DNA of 64,000 nt from JAXGOI01 sp040767605. GTDB taxonomy: Bacteria; Bacillota; Dehalobacteriia; UBA4068. The notes beneath the pieces are model-generated. The model saw nothing but the letters and a program-made list of their open reading frames with translations. It had not been told where the DNA came from and made no database searches. Where the stretch lies: assembly GCA_040767605.1 (NCBI GenBank), contig JAXGOI010000001.1, positions 1,488,001 through 1,552,000 of the forward strand. The letters run 5' to 3'. Both the position numbers and the translations under genes were made by a program. This document shows, in pieces, positions 6,931 through 15,911 of this stretch; position 1 is the stretch's first letter, and every line of letters begins with the position of its first letter.

Positions 6931-7989
6931 ATGTTAAACTTGGAGGCTCTGCTGGAAAGTGCCGGAGCAAAGCAGATGGCTGAAATAATTTCTTATTACA
7001 ATAAAGCTTCAAAAAAGGAGCTGGATGAATTATTCTTTAAGGCGGATGAAAAAAGGCGGCTTTATTATGGCCGCAAAGTTTTCTTCCGGGGGCTTATAGA
7101 ATTCAGCAATTATTGTAAAAACGATTGCTATTATTGCGGTATTCGCTGCAGCAATAAAAACACTAAAAGGTACCGCCTAAGCGCTGAAGAAATTATGGAA
7201 TGCTGCGCTCAAGGCTATGCTTTAGGCTTTCGCTCTTTTGTTTTGCAAAGCGGGGAAGACCCTTATTATACAGAAAAAATAGTGGTTGGCTTAATTAAGC
7301 AAATAAAAGGGGAATACCCTGATTGTGCCTTAACCCTTTCTTTAGGGGAAAAAGACAGGGAGGTGTATCAAAGCTATTTTAAAGCCGGGGCAGACCGCTA
7401 CCTATTGCGCCATGAAAGCGCAAATCAAGGCCATTATGCCCGGCTGCATCCGCAAAGCCTTACTTTGGCTAAAAGAATGGAATGCCTCTATGCCTTAAAG
7501 GAAATCGGTTTTCAGGTGGGGGCGGGGTTTATGGTGCAATCTCCCTATCAAACCCTTGAAAATTTAGGGGAGGATTTAGTTTTTTTAAGGGAATTTAAAC
7601 CCCATATGATAGGCATTGGCCCTTTTATTCCCCATTGTGATACAATTTTTGCCGGGGAAGAAACTCCGGATTCAAAACTTACCCTGATACTTTTGGCCTT
7701 AGTAAGAATAATGCTCCCAAAAGTGCTTATGCCTTCTACAACGGCTCTTGGCACAATAGAGGACGGCGGAAGGGAAATGGGGCTTGAAGCCGGGGCAAAT
7801 GTGGTTATGCCTAATTTATCCCCTGTTTCTCATCGCAAGGAATATGCCATTTATGATAATAAAATCTGCATGGATGAAGAGGCCGCAGAGGGTGTGGAGG
7901 CGCTTTCGGCCAAGATAATTGCCGCAGGCTTTGAGCCGGATTTTTCCCGGGGGGATTATATAGATTTTACTTTGGCGGAGCAAAAATAA
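6931..7989 (+). CDS. hydE: [FeFe]-hydrogenase H-cluster maturase HydE
   Basis: A radical SAM enzyme needed to build the diiron subcluster of [FeFe]-hydrogenase. The 352-residue protein has the radical SAM CX3CX2C motif at C62, C66 and C69 (NYCKNDCYYCG), preceded by the family phrase RGLIEFSN and followed by RYRLSAEEIMECC. The C-terminal end contains GANVVMPNLSPVSHRKEYAI. ATG at 6931 follows AAGGGGGAAAG. hydF, hydG and hydrogenase subunits are not in the window. The gene implies an anaerobe with [FeFe]-hydrogenase elsewhere. Confusion with BioB/PylB relatives is unlikely given the motif context. Confidence 0.9.
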   Translation: MLNLEALLESAGAKQMAEIISYYNKASKKELDELFFKADEKRRLYYGRKVFFRGLIEFSNYCKNDCYYCGIRCSNKNTKRYRLSAEEIMECCAQGYALGFRSFVLQSGEDPYYTEKIVVGLIKQIKGEYPDCALTLSLGEKDREVYQSYFKAGADRYLLRHESANQGHYARLHPQSLTLAKRMECLYALKEIGFQVGAGFMVQSPYQTLENLGEDLVFLREFKPHMIGIGPFIPHCDTIFAGEETPDSKLTLILLALVRIMLPKVLMPSTTALGTIEDGGREMGLEAGANVVMPNLSPVSHRKEYAIYDNKICMDEEAAEGVEALSAKIIAAGFEPDFSRGDYIDFTLAEQK

Positions 7990-8033
7990 GGGCTTAGGTT
8001 GGCGTATGTGTTTAGGCTATGAGGTGCATAAGC

Positions 8034-8738
8034 GTGGTAATTGAAACAAAAGGCAATTTAAAGAATAAAATATACCCCGTCTTAAAAGCCCTCCCCATAG
8101 TGTTTACGGCGGTTTTAATCATCCTTTATTGGGTGCTGCTTAGGGGTTTATCCTTTATGGATATAGTCAATTATGTACCCTCGGGGTTTTTTGCCGCGGC
8201 TTTGGCAATAATCGGCATATATGCCCTTAAATCTTTATCCGTTGTTTTCCCCAAAATGATTATCAGTATGAGCTCCGGGGTAATATTCCCCCTTTGGGCC
8301 GCCTTAACCGTTAATTTAGCGGGGCTTTGGGTTTGCCTTTCCCTGCCTTATTTTGTGGGCAGGTTTTCCGGCAGAGAAACCGTTAATAAGCTGGTAGCTA
8401 AATACCCCAAAGCAAAAAAACTGGAGGATACGGGCCTTGCCAACGGGGTTTTTTCCGGCTTTATGCTGCGGCTTATGGTGTTTATCCCCGGAGATATTGC
8501 AAGTATGTTTTTAGGGGCTTCAAATATGCCCTACCATAAATATATTCTCGGCTCCTTATTAGGAGTAATTCCGGGGATGATTACTCATACTTTAATGGGG
8601 GCCTATATAAACAAGCCTTATTCCCTCCCTTTTTTATTTGCCTTTATTGCCCTGGTGGGAATAAGCTTTATCCTCAGCTTATGGGTAAATAAATATACTA
8701 AAGCCAAAGAAAAAAGCAAGGCAAAGGCTAAAGTATAA
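8034..8738 (+). CDS. TVP38/TMEM64 (DedA-superfamily) membrane protein
   Basis: A protein of about 234 residues with several hydrophobic helices and the SNARE-associated/VTT domain. It includes MSSGVIFPLWAALTVNLAGL, then PYFVGRFSGRE and MLRLMVFIPGDIASMFLGAS, where the family usually carries a conserved R(F/L)x(P/I)xxP-type loop. The C-terminus is lysine-rich. GTG at 8034 has GAGGTG 7 bases upstream; ATG at 8019 has no clear site, so the start is uncertain. VTT proteins are thought to move or scramble lipids; the substrate here is unknown. The gene is probably co-transcribed with hydE and ends before a strong terminator. Confidence 0.8.
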   Translation: MVIETKGNLKNKIYPVLKALPIVFTAVLIILYWVLLRGLSFMDIVNYVPSGFFAAALAIIGIYALKSLSVVFPKMIISMSSGVIFPLWAALTVNLAGLWVCLSLPYFVGRFSGRETVNKLVAKYPKAKKLEDTGLANGVFSGFMLRLMVFIPGDIASMFLGASNMPYHKYILGSLLGVIPGMITHTLMGAYINKPYSLPFLFAFIALVGISFILSLWVNKYTKAKEKSKAKAKV

Positions 8739-8769
8739 TATTTTGCTTTAAAATAAAATAAAAAAACAT

Positions 8770-8809
8770 AAAAAACCCTTAATAGAAAGTTCTATTAAGG
8801 GTTTTTTTA
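8770..8809. terminator. Bidirectional terminator between convergent genes
   Basis: AAAAACCCTTAATAGA and TCTATTAAGGGTTTTT form a long perfect stem with a tiny loop. T-runs follow on both strands. It serves the TVP38 gene and the minus-strand oxidoreductase gene. Confidence 0.9.
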
Positions 8810-8815
8810 AAAGTT

Positions 8816-9403
8816 TTAAGAGAGGGCTTTATATCTTATCCCCAGGCCAAGGCCGTGAATAGTCATTTTCCAAAGTTTGGGGTTAATATTTGTTCTTATG
8901 GTGTTTTCTATATCTTCCCGGCTTAGGGGTAAAACCCCCTGGGCTATGGCAACCCCTAAAAGAATCAGGCTTAAGGGTTTTAGATTGCCGGCCAGGTTAC
9001 ATAAATTATCCCCGTCTACTATTGTAAGCTGGTAGGCTTTTTTACCCAATAGCCCCAGGGCCGCCGAGGCATCAAGATTGGGGCTAAAAGGGGAATATGC
9101 CGCTGCCATAACCGGCTTAGAACAAACTATAATTTTCCCCTGAGGTTTAAGATAATCAAAATTAATTAAGGCCTCCGCGGGCTCCGTACTTATAAGAATA
9201 TCCCCCTGCCCTAAAGGAATAGGCGGTTTTTCTTTTTTGCCGATGCGGATATGGCTTATAATACAGCCGTTTCTTTGCCCTTTTAAGATTGTCTCCCAGG
9301 TTTGGGCGGTATTCCCCAGGCTTTCGGCGGTTTTAGCCAGGAGCTTTGCGGCCATTATTGTACCCTGACCCTTAGAGCCGATTAATATGCAATCAAGCTT
9401 CAT
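8816..9403 (-). CDS. Indolepyruvate:ferredoxin oxidoreductase beta-type subunit, orphan
   Basis: A 195-residue protein of the pyruvate/ketoisovalerate oxidoreductase gamma domain, closest in pattern to IorB. It starts MKLDCILIGSKGQGTIMAAK, which matches the GxGGQG-type loop, and continues LKGQRNGCIISHIRIG and GDILISTEPAEALI. IorA-IorB enzymes oxidise aryl pyruvates from amino-acid breakdown and reduce ferredoxin. No alpha subunit (iorA) lies beside it, which is unusual because the two are normally adjacent. It precedes nothing downstream on its strand except the terminator. The ATG follows GGGAG. The family is clear; the exact partner is not. Confidence 0.8.
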   Translation of the reverse strand: MKLDCILIGSKGQGTIMAAKLLAKTAESLGNTAQTWETILKGQRNGCIISHIRIGKKEKPPIPLGQGDILISTEPAEALINFDYLKPQGKIIVCSKPVMAAAYSPFSPNLDASAALGLLGKKAYQLTIVDGDNLCNLAGNLKPLSLILLGVAIAQGVLPLSREDIENTIRTNINPKLWKMTIHGLGLGIRYKALS

Positions 9404-9458
9404 AATATTTTCTCCCTCGTTTTTGCCCGGAGCCTAAAGGGGCATGGCAGGCAAAAGC

Positions 9459-11387
9459 TTAAGTGTATTCTTCAAGGCCTGTAATGAGGCTATCCCATTC
9501 ATTATAAGATAAAGGAAGGCGCTTTTGGAGAATATTATATTCCTCCAGCAGGGCCTTTAATTCATCCCCGCCCTTTTGATAAAGGCTTTCCTGAGCTAAA
9601 AGCTTATTTATTTCATTTATTCTGCTTTCGGCCCTTTCAATCTCTTCTTCTAAATTAAGAAGATCCTGCCGCAGCCTTACCTTTTTGCTTCTTAAAGCCG
9701 CCTGGCTGAGATTAGCGGCTTTTTTCTCCGCCTTAAGATCTGCGTTTACCTCTTTTGCTTCTTTTTTGGCCGGAACGGCGGCAAATTGGGCCTTTTTTTG
9801 CTTATAGCGGCTGTAATTCCCTTCATAGGCAGTAATTTGCCCCCCATTAAGCTCCCAAACAGTATCGGCAATATTATCAATAAAATAACGGTCATGAGAA
9901 ATTGCCAAAATTGTCCCGGTGTATTCCTTTAAAAAGTTTTCAAAGGCCTCCCGGCTTTGAATATCCATATGATTTGTAGGCTCATCTAAAATTAAAAAAT
10001 TCGCTTTTGAAAGATAAAGCTTTAAAAAAGAGATTCTGGCTCTTTCTCCGCCGCTTAGGGAGGAGATTTTTTTCTCCGCCTCATCCCCGCAAAAGAGAAA
10101 AGCTGCCAAATAATCCCGAGCCTCCTGGAGGGTAATGGGGTAATTTGAGATTATTTCTTCCAATACCGTATTATGGGGGTTTAAGTTTTCATGGGTTTGG
10201 GCAAAATAGCCGGGTTTTATATTTACGCCCCAGCTAACAGAACCTTTTTGGGGCAGGATTTTATTCAGAATTAATTGAATTAAAGTAGTTTTCCCGGCCC
10301 CGTTAGGGCCAATTAAAGCAATACGCTGAGAGGCGAGAATTTCCTGATTTAAATCCTCAAAAAGAGGGCTGCCGGGAAAGGAAAAGGATAGGCTATCCAG
10401 GCTGAGTACTTTCTCCCCTCCCTGCTCAATATGGAGCTTATGGTTTTTTAAGGCAATGCCTTTTTTCTGCCCGGCCCTTTCCAGCACTTCTATTTTATTC
10501 AGGCGGGATTGCCGCCCCCGGGCCTGCCTGGCCTTTATACCGGCCCGGTATTTATTAATATAATCGCTTAATTCGCCGATTTCCCTCTGCTGTTTTTGAT
10601 AGGCTCTTTCCAATGCCAGGTCTTCCTCCGCCTTTTGCCTGGTAAAGCCGGTATAAGAAGTATTATAGCGCCTAAGCCTGCCCTTTTCCAGATGAAAGGT
10701 GGTTTGGGTAATATTATCTAAAAAATAGCGGTCATGAGAAATAATTAATAAAGCGGAGGAGCTGCTTTTTAAAAAATCCTCCAGCCATTCCAGGGCGTCT
10801 AAATCCAAATGGTTTGTAGGCTCATCTAAAAGCATAATTTGCCTTTCTCTGGCTAAAAGGCAGCCCAGGGAGATTTTTGTTTTTTCTCCCCCGCTAAAGC
10901 TTTTAAAAGGGCGGGAGAATTCATCCTCCCTAAACCCCAGCCCTAAAAGGATTTTTTTAATTTTAGCCTCACAGGCAAAGCCCTCCACGCTCTCATAATG
11001 GGAGATTAAAGAGCCGTATTTATCCATTATATGTTTAAGGGCAAAGCCTTTTTGGCTTGCCATTTGCTTTTCCAGCGCCGAAATTTCAGCCCTTTGTTTA
11101 AAAATATCCTCAAAGCTCGAGGCAAGGGCCTCCCAAAGGGTAGTACTTTCCTCAAAGGCGGGTATTTGCTCAACATAACCAATGCTTGCCCCGGCAGCCA
11201 GTTTAACGCGGCCTTCTTCCGCCTCTAAAAGCCCTAAAAGGCATTTGAATAAGGTGGTTTTCCCGGCTCCGTTGGCTCCTATTAAGGCCGCCTTTTCCCC
11301 CGCCTTCAGCTCTAAATCTAAATCGCTGAATATGGTTTTAGCCCCGAATTCTTTTTTTAACCCGTGTGCCTGTAAAATTAAAGACAT
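9459..11387 (-). CDS. ABC-F family ATPase (YdiF/Uup-like)
   Basis: A 642-residue soluble protein with two ABC domains and no membrane segments. The first has GANGAGKTT, the signature FSGGEKTKISLG and the Walker B MLLDEPTNHLDLDALEWLE. The second has GPNGAGKTT, LSGGERARISFLKL and LILDEPTNHMDIQSREAFE. The inter-domain linker is helical and charged, and a C-terminal coiled coil covers about residues 560-630. ABC-F proteins bind the ribosomal E site and rescue or tune translation; some give antibiotic resistance. Nothing in the sequence marks this one as a resistance factor. The ATG has AGGAGA upstream. Confidence 0.92.
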   Translation of the reverse strand: MSLILQAHGLKKEFGAKTIFSDLDLELKAGEKAALIGANGAGKTTLFKCLLGLLEAEEGRVKLAAGASIGYVEQIPAFEESTTLWEALASSFEDIFKQRAEISALEKQMASQKGFALKHIMDKYGSLISHYESVEGFACEAKIKKILLGLGFREDEFSRPFKSFSGGEKTKISLGCLLARERQIMLLDEPTNHLDLDALEWLEDFLKSSSSALLIISHDRYFLDNITQTTFHLEKGRLRRYNTSYTGFTRQKAEEDLALERAYQKQQREIGELSDYINKYRAGIKARQARGRQSRLNKIEVLERAGQKKGIALKNHKLHIEQGGEKVLSLDSLSFSFPGSPLFEDLNQEILASQRIALIGPNGAGKTTLIQLILNKILPQKGSVSWGVNIKPGYFAQTHENLNPHNTVLEEIISNYPITLQEARDYLAAFLFCGDEAEKKISSLSGGERARISFLKLYLSKANFLILDEPTNHMDIQSREAFENFLKEYTGTILAISHDRYFIDNIADTVWELNGGQITAYEGNYSRYKQKKAQFAAVPAKKEAKEVNADLKAEKKAANLSQAALRSKKVRLRQDLLNLEEEIERAESRINEINKLLAQESLYQKGGDELKALLEEYNILQKRLPLSYNEWDSLITGLEEYT

Positions 11388-11514
11388 AAACTCTCCTAGT
11401 ATCAGCCTTAATACTCACTAAAAAACATTATACTATAATTCCTTTTTTCTTTAAAGCCCTATAAGACCCGGGCTTTGCCTATTCTTATAAAACGCTAAAG
11501 GGGTTTAAAAAGCT

Positions 11515-11543
11515 TTGACATAAAGCGCCGCCGGATATATAAT
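11515..11543 (+). promoter_or_regulatory. Consensus sigma-A promoter of ribU
   Basis: TTGACA (11515-11520) and TATAAT (11538-11543) are perfect hexamers with a 17-base spacer, placed just upstream of the FMN riboswitch. Confidence 0.85.
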
Positions 11544-11565
11544 ATAGAAGAAAGCTTAATAGTGC

Positions 11566-11688
11566 TGTCTTCGGGGCGGGGTGAAATTCCCCATCGGCGG
11601 TAATGCAGCCTAAGCTGCTAAGCCCGCGAGCGAAAGCTGATCCGGTGAGAATCCGGAGCCGACGGTATAGTCCGGATGGAAGAAGAAA
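11566..11688 (+). promoter_or_regulatory. FMN riboswitch (RFN element)
   Basis: The conserved RFN blocks are visible in order: TCTTCGGGGCGGGGTGAAAT, TTCCCCATCGGCGGTAATG, AGCCCGCGAGC, CTGATCCGGTGAGAATCCGG, GCCGACGGTATAGTCCGGAT and GGAAGAAG. It lies between the promoter at 11515 and the riboflavin transporter gene. It should reduce transporter expression when FMN is plentiful. The expression platform is taken to be the GCCC/GGGC hairpin with T-run near 11703-11724. Confidence 0.95.
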
Positions 11689-11702
11689 GTGTTTTTTCTT
11701 GC

Positions 11703-11724
11703 GCCCCCAGGGGCTTTTTATTTT
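11703..11724 (+). terminator. Candidate expression-platform terminator of the FMN riboswitch
   Basis: A short GCCC/GGGC hairpin followed by TTTTTATTTT lies directly after the aptamer. The stem is short, so the full terminator may extend into the aptamer's P1 strand. Confidence 0.5.
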
Positions 11725-11781
11725 GCCTTAAGCACAAAAATACGCCTTTTAAAGGCAAAAAAACAGAAAAGAGGAGAGCTT

Positions 11782-12357
11782 ATGCTGGAAGCAAGAAAAA
11801 AAACAAGTCTTAAATTAACTCAAATGGGTTTATTGGCGGCAATTTCCATAGTGTTAATTCTTTTATTAAGGGTACCCATATTCCCCAGCGCGGCTTATTT
11901 AGAGTATGATATGGCGGATGTTCCTGTTTTATTAGGCGCCTTTGCTATGGGGCCGGGGGCGGGAATGATAATTTTAATAGTTGTTTCTGCCATTCAGGCC
12001 TTTTTTTTAGGGGGTAATGGAATAATCGGCTTTCTTATGCATGTTTTTGCCTCCGGGGCCTTAATCCTTACCGCCGGTTTTATTTATAAAGCTTTAGGCA
12101 AAACAAATAAAGCCATAATAATTTCCCTTATATGCGGCTCTTTGGCTATGGCATTATTAATGATACCTTTAAATTTAATTTTTACCGTTCACTTTTTTAA
12201 TGTACCCCGGCAGGTTGTTGTGGCGGCTTTAATCCCCGTTACAATTCCTTTTAATCTGATTAAGGCCGGCCTCAACTCGGCTTTGTTCTTTTTCTTATTT
12301 AAATCTATTTCCTTTATTTTTAATCGAAAAGGCAGCGCCCTTAGAGATTATAAATAG
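11782..12357 (+). CDS. ribU: Riboflavin ECF-transporter substrate-binding protein RibU
   Basis: A 191-residue membrane protein with about six hydrophobic helices. It has the ECF-S family pattern: LTQMGLLAAISIVLILLLRV near the N-terminus, then YLEYDMADVPVLLGAFAMGP, and NLIKAGLNSALFF at the end. RibU captures riboflavin and works with a shared EcfA-EcfA'-EcfT module, which is not in the window. ATG at 11782 is chosen because GAGGAG lies 5 bases upstream; longer in-frame starts would overlap the riboswitch platform. The FMN riboswitch directly upstream confirms the substrate. Confidence 0.93.
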   Translation: MLEARKKTSLKLTQMGLLAAISIVLILLLRVPIFPSAAYLEYDMADVPVLLGAFAMGPGAGMIILIVVSAIQAFFLGGNGIIGFLMHVFASGALILTAGFIYKALGKTNKAIIISLICGSLAMALLMIPLNLIFTVHFFNVPRQVVVAALIPVTIPFNLIKAGLNSALFFFLFKSISFIFNRKGSALRDYK

Positions 12358-12374
12358 CATACTGCATAAAAAAT

Positions 12375-12404
12375 AAAAACCGGCTCTGCCGGTTTTTATT
12401 TTTA
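12375..12404 (+). terminator. Terminator of ribU
   Basis: AAAAACCGGC and GCCGGTTTTT pair around a 3-base loop and are followed by ATTTTTAAT. Confidence 0.85.
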
Positions 12405-12423
12405 ATAATTTGCTGGTTTAAAA

Positions 12424-12491
12424 TTTAAATACTATCTAATTTTAAATACTATCCTATTTTAAATACTATCTAATTTTAAATATTACCCTAA
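12424..12491. repeat. Four tandem 17-bp repeats
   Basis: TTTAAATACTATC starts at 12424, 12441 and 12458, each followed by a four-base TAAT or CTAT spacer. A diverged fourth copy starts at 12475. The array sits between the ribU terminator and the end of the convergent DUF1015 gene. Confidence 0.8.
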
Positions 12492-12496
12492 TTTAA

Positions 12497-13810
12497 TTAC
12501 TGGCCTAATTTGTTTACGGCAAGGCCGGCAATAATTTTAGGGTAAAAATAAGTAGATTTTTGGGGCATTTTATCCCCGGCATCGGCAACTTCCAAAAGCT
12601 CTCTTATATGAGTGCTGTTTAACAAAAAGGCGCAGGCATATTCGCCGGAATCTATTTTTTCAAATGTATCCTTATTATCTCTGGTATAGCCAATATAGCC
12701 TTCGGCCGCCAGCTTTTCAGGGCAGATATCCAAAATATTTTCTAAAATCAGGGAATGTAAAATTGTAACATCTAAATTGCGGTAGGCCAGGGATTTATCC
12801 GGGCTGATTTCCGCCAGGAATTTATCCCCCTGGGGGAGCTGTATAAGATAAAATTCATCCTCAATATATAAGCCGAAGGAGGGTATTTCCTTGCCTCCTT
12901 TTTCCATTCTGGTTAAAAGAGCCTCTAAGGCCCCGGCTTTATTGCCGTCTGTAATCCGCATTACCGTAAAACCGGCCTCGGCAATTTTAGAGAGCAGGCC
13001 ATTCCCGGTTAAACCGTTTAAGTTTTTAACCAGGCGGTGAGTGGGAAGAACCAAAAGGCCGGCATCATATAGATTAATTAAAGCAATAAGCATATAAGCG
13101 CAATTTTCTTTGCCTTTTTGGGCCGCATTTTTAGCAAAAAGGGAGGCTGTTTCATAACGGTGATGCCCATCGGCAATATAAACCTTAAGCTCTTTAAACT
13201 CTTTTTCTACCAGGGCAACTGTGGCCGGGTCATCTATATGCCAAAGGCGGTGGGTAACACCCTGGGGGTCTTTAAAATCAATTTGGGGGGCATTTTTTTC
13301 GGCCCAAAGCCCTAAGGCGGCATCAATTGTTTGCTCCTTTTGAGCATAAAGGCCTAAAATAGGGCTGAAATTGGCATATGTATGCTCCATCAGCTTATAG
13401 CGGTCTTCCTTATGCTTGGGCAGGGTTTCTTCATGGGGTAAAACATTGCCGTTTTCATAACCTTCCGCTTTAATGGCGGCTAAAAAGCCGCTGCGTATAT
13501 AGGTTTTTTGGCCGAAGGAAAATTCCTGCCGGTAAAAGTAAAAAGCGGGGTTGGGGTCTCTTTTTAAAATGCCCTGCTCCTGCCAGTCCTTAAAGTCCGC
13601 CGCCGCCCTGGTGTAGCGGTTATTTTCAGGGGTATCGTCCGGGTATTTTTTGCCCCATTCCAGGCGGATAATATTATAAGGGCTTGCCTGGTAAAAATCC
13701 TCCTGCATTTTATCGTTTATAACATCATAAGGGGGGGTTATAAGCTCATTAATTTTGCCGGCTTTGTTTAAATCATACCGCAGAGCACGAAAGCCTTTAA
13801 TATCTGCCAT
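12497..13810 (-). CDS. DUF1015 family protein
   Basis: A 437-residue cytoplasmic protein with the DUF1015 hallmarks: ALRYDLNKAGKINELITPPY, then DVINDKMQEDFY near the start, NVLPHEETLPKHKEDRYKLM, and VYIADGHHRYETASLF in the middle. Family members are widespread in anaerobes and often sit near serine-synthesis genes; no activity is established. Here serC-serA are about 8 kb away on the other strand. ATG at 13810 follows GGAAG at a suitable distance. It is a single-gene unit, convergent with ribU. Confidence 0.9.
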   Translation of the reverse strand: MADIKGFRALRYDLNKAGKINELITPPYDVINDKMQEDFYQASPYNIIRLEWGKKYPDDTPENNRYTRAAADFKDWQEQGILKRDPNPAFYFYRQEFSFGQKTYIRSGFLAAIKAEGYENGNVLPHEETLPKHKEDRYKLMEHTYANFSPILGLYAQKEQTIDAALGLWAEKNAPQIDFKDPQGVTHRLWHIDDPATVALVEKEFKELKVYIADGHHRYETASLFAKNAAQKGKENCAYMLIALINLYDAGLLVLPTHRLVKNLNGLTGNGLLSKIAEAGFTVMRITDGNKAGALEALLTRMEKGGKEIPSFGLYIEDEFYLIQLPQGDKFLAEISPDKSLAYRNLDVTILHSLILENILDICPEKLAAEGYIGYTRDNKDTFEKIDSGEYACAFLLNSTHIRELLEVADAGDKMPQKSTYFYPKIIAGLAVNKLGQ

Positions 13811-14144
13811 ATTTATTCTTCCTTTCGCCGAATCAGGCCGCTTTTTTAAATTAAAGTTAAAAAATAATACAAAAAATAAATACCGAACATGGTAATTCTA
13901 TTACATTTCAGAGTTTAATTCAATATAAAAAGCGGATAAAATATTCTTTATAGATAAAGGGCAAAGAAAACTTAAAAAAGCGGCCTTTGCTGTTTTTTAC
14001 CTAAGGGAGGGAAAGAAAGACAAGCGGCGAATAGGGAATTGAATATTAAATTTAAAATAATACTTAAAAACTTGCATAAAAGACTTAATTTGCCAGGTTT
14101 TGGCGCGGCCCTTTAATACCCGGGCCGGGGGGAGGATGATATAT
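13811..14144. other. AT-rich divergent intergenic region
   Basis: A 334-base spacer between the divergent DUF1015 and comM genes. Both promoters must lie here, but I could not single out a convincing pair of -35/-10 hexamers. No repeat, hairpin or small gene stood out. Confidence 0.4.
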
Positions 14145-15677
14145 TTGCTGGCTATAATTAATAGTTGCGGCGTTTTAGGCATAGACGGCTATTTGCTCCA
14201 GGTGGAGGTTGATATCAGCTCCGGCCTGCCGGCTTTTGATATTGTGGGCCTGCCTGATGCCTCCGTTAAAGAAAGCCGGGAGAGGGTTAGGGCGGCGATA
14301 AAAAACTCCGGCTTTGAATTCCCCCTTAAGCGTATAACCGTTAATTTGGCGCCGGCCAATATAAAAAAAGAGGGGCCTTTTTTAGATCTCCCCATTGCCG
14401 TTGGGATATTAGCCGCCACAGGGCAAATCCCTAAAGGGGAGGCTTTAATAAATACCGCCTTTGCCGGGGAGCTTTCTCTGGAGGGTATGATAAGACCCGT
14501 TAAGGGGGCCCTGGCAATGTCAGGGGCCTTAGCCTATGTGGATTCTGTAGAAAACTTTTATTTGCCTCAGGAAAATGCCTCCGAAGGGGCAATAGTGCAA
14601 AAAATTAATTGCTTTGGGGTTTCTGATTTAGCCTCCCTGGTTAAAATACTTAAAGGGGAGGAAAGCCCCCGGCCCGAAAAATGGGACCCAAATACGCTGA
14701 TAAATAGCGTAAGCCAGGAAGATTCCCTGGATATGGGGGATGTTAAAGGGCAGGAAGGGGTAAAAAGAGCCTTAGAAATAGCCGCCGCCGGAGGGCATAA
14801 TTTACTTTTAGTGGGGCCCCCGGGCTCAGGCAAAACCATGCTGGCCAGGCGCCTGCCTTCAATTTTACCCAGCCTTACTTTGGAAGAAAGTGTGGAAATT
14901 ACCCGGGTTTACAGTGTAGCCGGTCTTTTGCCTAAAGGGCAGCCCTTAATTACCCGGCGGCCTTTTCGGGCTCCTCACCACGGGGCATCCGCCGCCGCCA
15001 TAATCGGGGGTGGGGTATCCCCAAAACCGGGGGAAATCAGCCTTGCCACTAATGGGGTGCTTTTTATGGACGAAATGCCGGAATTCCCTCGGGATGTTTT
15101 AGAGGCCCTGCGCCAGCCCTTGGAAGACAGAATAGTTACTGTTGCCAGAGTTAGCTCAAAAGTAGTTTACCCGGCTAATTTTCAATTAATCGGGGCTTTA
15201 AACCCTTGCCCCTGCGGCTATTACGGGGATAATTTAAAGGAATGCACCTGCACCCCTCATATGATAAAAAAATATTTAATGAAAATTTCCGGCCCCCTTT
15301 GGGATAGAATGGATTTACATATTCTGGTGCCCAGGGTAAAATACGGAGATTTGACAAATAAAAGAAAAGGAGATTCCTCTAAAATAATTAAAGAAAGGGT
15401 AGAGGCCGCCCGGGAAATTCAGGCCCGCCGTTTTTTGGGGAGTAAATCTAATTTTAACGGGCAAATGCAAAGGCGGGATTTGCAAAAATTCTGTGTTTTA
15501 AAGGAGGATGCCCAAAATATGCTAAAGCAGGCCTTCTCTCAGCTGCAATTAAGCGCCCGCTCTCATGACAGAATTTTAAAGGTGGCAAGAACCATTGCGG
15601 ATTTATCCGCCAGCCCCGAAATTAAGCTGGAGCATTTGGCGGAGGCTATTTCCTATCGCAGTTTGGATAGGGATTAA
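14145..15677 (+). CDS. comM: YifB/ComM-family AAA+ ATPase (Mg-chelatase-like)
   Basis: ComM is a hexameric helicase that helps branch migration during natural transformation. The 510-residue protein has an N-terminal domain of the Lon-protease fold (VEVDISSGLPAFDIVGLPDA), an AAA+ domain with Walker A GPPGSGKTML and Walker B GVLFMDEMPEF, the zinc-type NPCPCGYYGD segment, and the C-terminal Mg-chelatase helical domain. TTG at 14145 is chosen: GGAGG lies 9 bases upstream and the product starts MLAIINSCGVLGIDG, as in the family. ATG at 14136 abuts the ribosome site. It is normally adjacent to dprA; here four kilobases of other genes lie between them. Confidence 0.92.
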   Translation: MLAIINSCGVLGIDGYLLQVEVDISSGLPAFDIVGLPDASVKESRERVRAAIKNSGFEFPLKRITVNLAPANIKKEGPFLDLPIAVGILAATGQIPKGEALINTAFAGELSLEGMIRPVKGALAMSGALAYVDSVENFYLPQENASEGAIVQKINCFGVSDLASLVKILKGEESPRPEKWDPNTLINSVSQEDSLDMGDVKGQEGVKRALEIAAAGGHNLLLVGPPGSGKTMLARRLPSILPSLTLEESVEITRVYSVAGLLPKGQPLITRRPFRAPHHGASAAAIIGGGVSPKPGEISLATNGVLFMDEMPEFPRDVLEALRQPLEDRIVTVARVSSKVVYPANFQLIGALNPCPCGYYGDNLKECTCTPHMIKKYLMKISGPLWDRMDLHILVPRVKYGDLTNKRKGDSSKIIKERVEAAREIQARRFLGSKSNFNGQMQRRDLQKFCVLKEDAQNMLKQAFSQLQLSARSHDRILKVARTIADLSASPEIKLEHLAEAISYRSLDRD

Positions 15678-15691
15678 AATAAAAAAGCCTT

Positions 15692-15743
15692 AAAACAGAG
15701 AAAACAGCTTAAATTAGGGTAATGTTTTTTCTGTTTTTTTATT
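15692..15743 (+). terminator. Terminator of comM
   Basis: AAAACAGAGAAAACA and TGTTTTTTCTGTTTT pair along 15 positions with one G-U, and TTTATT follows. Confidence 0.75.
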
Positions 15744-15911
15744 AAGGATAAAGGCTTAAAGAGGAGTTTTTTGAATATATATTTCTATAAATAAGAAGGA
15801 ATTATTTTCTTTTGCTAGAAATAGCAAAAAGTTTATTCTTTTAAAAGCGCAAAAAGTTAAAATTGTTAATAAAAAAAGCAGATGCCTAAATGCTACTGCC
15901 GGGAGCAGCCT

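Noticed and set aside
9459..11387. Antibiotic-resistance ABC-F
   Set aside because: The protein has the general YdiF/Uup layout and no leader-peptide attenuator of the kind seen before inducible resistance ABC-F genes.
12424..12491. CRISPR array
   Set aside because: The repeat unit is 17 bp with four-base spacers, far too short, and no cas gene is near.
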